A stretch of DNA of 64,000 nt from Balanoglossus misakiensis. Its lineage: Eukaryota; Hemichordata. The stretch spans positions 6,758,001 through 6,822,000 of the forward strand of contig CM082593.2 of assembly GCA_040954595.2 (NCBI GenBank). Direction: 5' to 3'. Shown in pieces: positions 60,999 through 64,000 of this stretch. Both the position numbers and the translations under genes were made by a program. Under the pieces are notes generated by a model. It was not told the origin of the DNA and made no database searches. It worked only from the letters and a program-made list of their open reading frames with translations. Position 1 is the first letter of the stretch. Each line of letters starts with the position of its first letter.

Positions 60999-61040
60999 AC
61001 AGTGCCCTCTAGTGGTGGGCATTGTGAGCGCCCTCTATCA
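60999..61040. promoter_or_regulatory. CTCF-like motif pair
   Basis: GTGCCCTCTAGTGG (61002-61015) resembles the CTCF core, and AGCGCCCTCTA follows about 12 bp later. A related AGAGGGCGCTG occurs at 58659-58669. This is a motif match only, inside intron 4. Confidence 0.2.
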
Positions 61041-61758
61041 TTTCTCATAGCTTGCACTGACACCCGCTTCACAATAAGAATCATCACGCTTTCATTACAC
61101 TTGAAGTCTGTTTCGCAAGTTTTTGAAAAATATTATGCACACAATTATAGGTACAATATTAAAACATAACAGATTGTAAACTTGGTATGAATAATGATAA
61201 TCATGGATGAAATCTTGTGTTACATGCTACCAATTCTTGCTGAATTGAAACTAAGACTTTGATACCAGTGTAGAAAAAAACAACAGCTAAATTTCAGGTT
61301 TTCATCACAACATGCATAATTCTTTAGCTGACACCATTATGCTGACTGGTGAATTTTTGTGGTTGATATTAAAATTATAGGTCTATTTTGGGAGGGTTTC
61401 TGCATCTGAAAAATAAAGAAAGAAAACTTACTTTTCATAATTCACAAATGATTTCCAGTACTTTTCACTGCTGTAAAACAAGAGTATTTCTTTCACTGAA
61501 TCTCATCAGAACTGAAGACTTGTACGCCAGGTTTGAATCACGACATCTCTGAATTAAAAACATAATCAGTCACTTCTTTAACTCTTAAGTTCAGAGTATT
61601 AATTTGCATTCTAAATCTGCACTCACTATACCAAGCTAAACATTTGTTTCAGCCGCACACCATATGTAGGATATGCACAGTTCCTGACATGGAGCAATGT
61701 CTTCTTTTGATGCAGAATTCTCACGTCACGACGTCTCTTCTTTTCTATGGTTTTGCAG

Positions 61759-61829
61759 GGGATTTTCTCGCAAGTGTTTGAAATGGCATACAGTGATCTG
61801 GACAATGAGGCAGATCTCAACAAAATGAG
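61759..61829 (+). CDS. PDE11A-like: PDE5/PDE11-family phosphodiesterase, coding exon 5 (GAF-B)
   Basis: 71 nt encoding residues 385-407 plus two bases of codon 408, between TTTTGCAG and GTAAAT. It reads GIFSQVFEMAYSDLDNEADL, matching the variable acidic segment after the first GAF-B strands in PDE11. This exon and the next share the only non-phase-0 junction in the known part of the gene. Confidence 0.92.
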
Positions 61830-61947
61830 GTAAATATTGTCAAAATTCAAAGATAAACAAATTAATTGTATTCTTTTCACTTCGTTGATAATTGACTTTC
61901 ACAAATTTTGATAAAAGTTAGAAACTGGCTAATCTTATTTTTTGCAG

Positions 61948-62014
61948 CAATGAAGAGAGCCCCAGGTATCCAATCAACATAGGTATCACAGGATATGTAG
62001 CGACGACTGGAGAG
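61948..62014 (+). CDS. PDE11A-like: PDE5/PDE11-family phosphodiesterase, coding exon 6 (GAF-B)
   Basis: 67 nt (completes Ser408, then residues 409-430), between TTTGCAG and GTGAGA. RYPINIGITGYVATTGE is the conserved GAF-B core loop of PDE11-type enzymes, preceding the NIPDA motif of the next exon. Confidence 0.94.
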
Positions 62015-62252
62015 GTGAGAGGTCATACATCCTGGTTTTTAACTTTGACCTGTATCTGGTATTTTTTGAGAATTGCATATTAAAACCTAATCATGAAAAC
62101 TCTACGTTCCAACATGTCCAATTGTTAAGAAGAAATGTGATGTTGTAAAATGAAAAATGTCTATAAACAGATGTGTTAGAGGAGTTGAATCAGATTATGC
62201 AAATATTATGCAGCAGATATTTAAATATTGTCATTCTTCCTTTTTTCTGTAG

Positions 62253-62300
62253 ACTCTGAATATTCCAGATGCCCACAAAGAGCCCAAATTTGATCCCAAG
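62253..62300 (+). CDS. PDE11A-like: PDE5/PDE11-family phosphodiesterase, coding exon 7 (GAF-B)
   Basis: 16 codons (residues 431-446), phase 0, between TTTCTGTAG and GTAATT. TLNIPDAHKEPKFDPK is the GAF-B counterpart of the NIADAYEDPRF segment in GAF-A. Confidence 0.93.
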
Positions 62301-62495
62301 GTAATTGCTCTGTAAATGTACCAATAGGGTTGTACCATGTTTTAGTATGATGAAAAGAAACAGACACACCACAATGTGGTAGTTTATGTCATTTGTCATT
62401 TCGTATGAAGAGTACCTAACTTGTTCAAGAATTTTTCAACAGAAAAGGAGGAGAAGAATTCTAAATGCAGATGGTTATATTTAATTTCTTAACAG

Positions 62496-62639
62496 GTCGA
62501 TTCAGATTCAGGCTTCCAGACACGACAGATCCTATGTATGCCCATCAAGAACTCATCTGGTGCTATTGTTGGTGTTAGTCAACTTATTAACAAACTAGAT
62601 GGAACGCCCTTCAATGAAAATGATGAGAACTTCTTCGAG
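62496..62639 (+). CDS. PDE11A-like: PDE5/PDE11-family phosphodiesterase, coding exon 8 (GAF-B)
   Basis: 48 codons (residues 447-494), phase 0, between TTAACAG and GTAAGC. Contains QILCMPIKN, GVSQLINK and the complete NKXnFX3DE motif of GAF-B: Asn478, Lys479, Phe485, Asp489, Glu490. Both GAF domains therefore keep the signature. Confidence 0.95.
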
Positions 62640-62963
62640 GTAAGCCAAAATTGAGTGAGTTAGAGGGCTTTTAATATGTGGCATATCATCTCATTGGTTG
62701 TTTCTGAATTTCTATGATGAAACCCTAAGTTAAGGAGCTTTGTATTCATCTCATTGGTCTAGAGTTTGTGATGCAAATTTTTATGAACAAAGTCCCCTAA
62801 GTTGCCCATTGCTAATTGTTCGTATGTCTGCATCTGCCATAATATATTGTAATACTTCATGAGATCAGAAACTTAGAGGTTTTTACAGATTGAAAACATT
62901 CACTTTATTTTATACGTGCTAAACTTTCATACTGGTTTTACTCTTTTATTTTGACACCTGTAG

Positions 62964-63056
62964 GCATTTGCAATATTTTGTGGTATGGGTATGCATAATA
63001 CCATACTGTATGAGAAAACGTGCAAAGCGGCAGCTAGACACAAAATAGCCCTTGAG
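62964..63056 (+). CDS. PDE11A-like: PDE5/PDE11-family phosphodiesterase, coding exon 9 (end of GAF-B)
   Basis: 31 codons (residues 495-525), phase 0, between CCTGTAG and [24 protein letters not shown] is the C-terminal GAF-B helix and matches PDE11 closely. It leads into the linker helix towards the catalytic domain. Confidence 0.95.
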
Positions 63057-63210
63057 GTGAGTCTAATATAATCTGATTATCTTCTATTGAGAATAAAACT
63101 CACAAAATCACTTGACTACCACTGCACATTATAGATGTAAAATATTCTGTCTGTACATGTTTTACGTTCACAGTTGAATATTTGACATGTTTGAATTTTT
63201 TTTTTCACAG

Positions 63211-63261
63211 ACACTGTCGTATCATGCAACAGCCCCAAGAGAAGAAGCAATAAGACTCAAA
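63211..63261 (+). CDS. PDE11A-like: PDE5/PDE11-family phosphodiesterase, coding exon 10 (linker)
   Basis: 17 codons (residues 526-542), phase 0, between a long T-run with CACAG and GTAAGC. LSYHATAPREEA is the conserved LSYHA linker of PDE5/6/11. A Thr replaces the Val that usually precedes LSYHA (E-T-LSYHA rather than E-V-LSYHA). Confidence 0.94.
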
Positions 63262-63499
63262 GTAAGCTTTAGCCACATCAAATATTGTCTTTTTGTCCAA
63301 AATCTTGGATATGTATTTGCTTAATGCTGTACTTTCTTGTCTATGGTAGTATCACGGTTTAAAATCTGTTCAATGCTATAACCCAGTCTTCAAAATGTTG
63401 AGTGAAATCACCAACCTTGCTTCATCATTTTAAAACAATAATTTTAAGCTTTCACAATAATTCTAATATCTTTAACTTATTCCATATTTTGTTTGACAG

Positions 63500-63646
63500 A
63501 AAATGGTCGTGCCTTCTGCATCGTCGTTTCAGCTTTACAGTTACACCTTCAGCGACTTTGAACTTGAGGAGGATCAGACATTACAGGCGTCGATACGAAT
63601 GTTTCTCGACCTGGACCTCGTACAGAAATTCCGCATCAATTATGAG
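63500..63646 (+). CDS. PDE11A-like: PDE5/PDE11-family phosphodiesterase, coding exon 11 (start of catalytic region)
   Basis: 49 codons (residues 543-591), phase 0, between TTGACAG and GTGAGA. VPSASSFQLY, TFSDFELEED and IRMFLDLDLVQKFRINYE are the segment just before the catalytic HD domain. The next exon should begin with the LCRWL-type helix, and the metal-binding histidines and aspartates lie beyond the window, so this gene is cut by the window end, not broken. Confidence 0.95.
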
Positions 63647-64000
63647 GTGAGATCAGAGAAAAGATAGAGTTTTGACCTCCCAGGTGATGTTATTCTGAGA
63701 ACAATTTTGAAAAGTCGTCAGGATGTTGCTACATAGTGTCAGTTTTATATGTGTGCATGCACATATATGTCCAGCTCTCTATCTCTGTAGGATGGCTAGA
63801 ATCTTAGATAGCATCCTGAATGGACAGTCACACATATGTCCATACACGCACACATACATTCATACACAAGTAAAACACATACATATACATTAATGTGTAT
63901 ACATACGTATAGACATTTATAAAGTGTGTGTTGTCATTTTCAAGATGGCAACAACGTAAATCGTGGCCTCAGGCCAATTGTTATGAAATTAGTATTTTAC
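63647..64000 (+). other. Intron 11 (incomplete), with imperfect palindrome
   Basis: Starts with GTGAGA. Between about 63750 and 63850 an imperfect nested palindrome occurs: an inner hairpin around GGATGGCTAGAATCT / AGATAGCATCC and outer ATGTCCA / TGGACA arms, followed by an ACAC/ACAT-rich run. No exon is seen before the window ends. Confidence 0.5.

Overview
The window looks like animal nuclear DNA: AT-rich, intron-dense, full of microsatellites and short inverted-repeat transposons, with no prokaryotic gene layout. It holds one recognisable protein gene, on the + strand: the 5' two-thirds of a PDE5/PDE11-family cyclic-nucleotide phosphodiesterase. The GAF domains and linker read most like invertebrate PDE11, while the N-terminus carries a PDE5-style phosphorylation site. 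This mixture and the repeat content suggest an invertebrate, possibly a deuterostome such as a hemichordate, echinoderm or amphioxus. The species cannot be fixed from the sequence alone.

Layout: 1-2298 is upstream DNA and probable 5' UTR, CpG-richer towards its end. Coding exon 1 (2299-3051) encodes the N-terminus and the first half of GAF-A. It is followed by a 55.6-kb first intron (3052-58699). Ten further exons lie close together between 58700 and 63646; they complete GAF-A, encode all of GAF-B and enter the linker before the catalytic domain. The HD-type catalytic domain is not in the window, so the gene continues past 64000. Reading frame and splice sites agree across all eleven exons (591 codons). 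A possible extra 33-nt in-frame microexon lies at 60874-60906.

The giant intron contains no convincing second gene. It holds: a 3.1-kb composite repeat at 9238-12382, built of 239-bp tandem units that each carry nuclear-receptor half-sites, with AAG microsatellite and 3' hairpins; an 801-bp terminal-inverted-repeat element flanked by TTA (40582-41382); a family of about 180-bp MITEs beginning and ending in TTAA, one perfect-ended copy of which lies in intron 2; a second, about 92-bp MITE family; a pair of about 180-bp inverted copies at 16798 and 20706; a minisatellite of CCAAT-box-like motifs near 16 kb; and two GAT/GGT microsatellites. The palindrome TACCGGTA occurs about twelve times.

No entirely new biological system is evident. 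The observations most worth checking are the nuclear-receptor-site array, the composite and G-rich mobile elements, the PDE5/PDE11 mixture and the candidate microexon.
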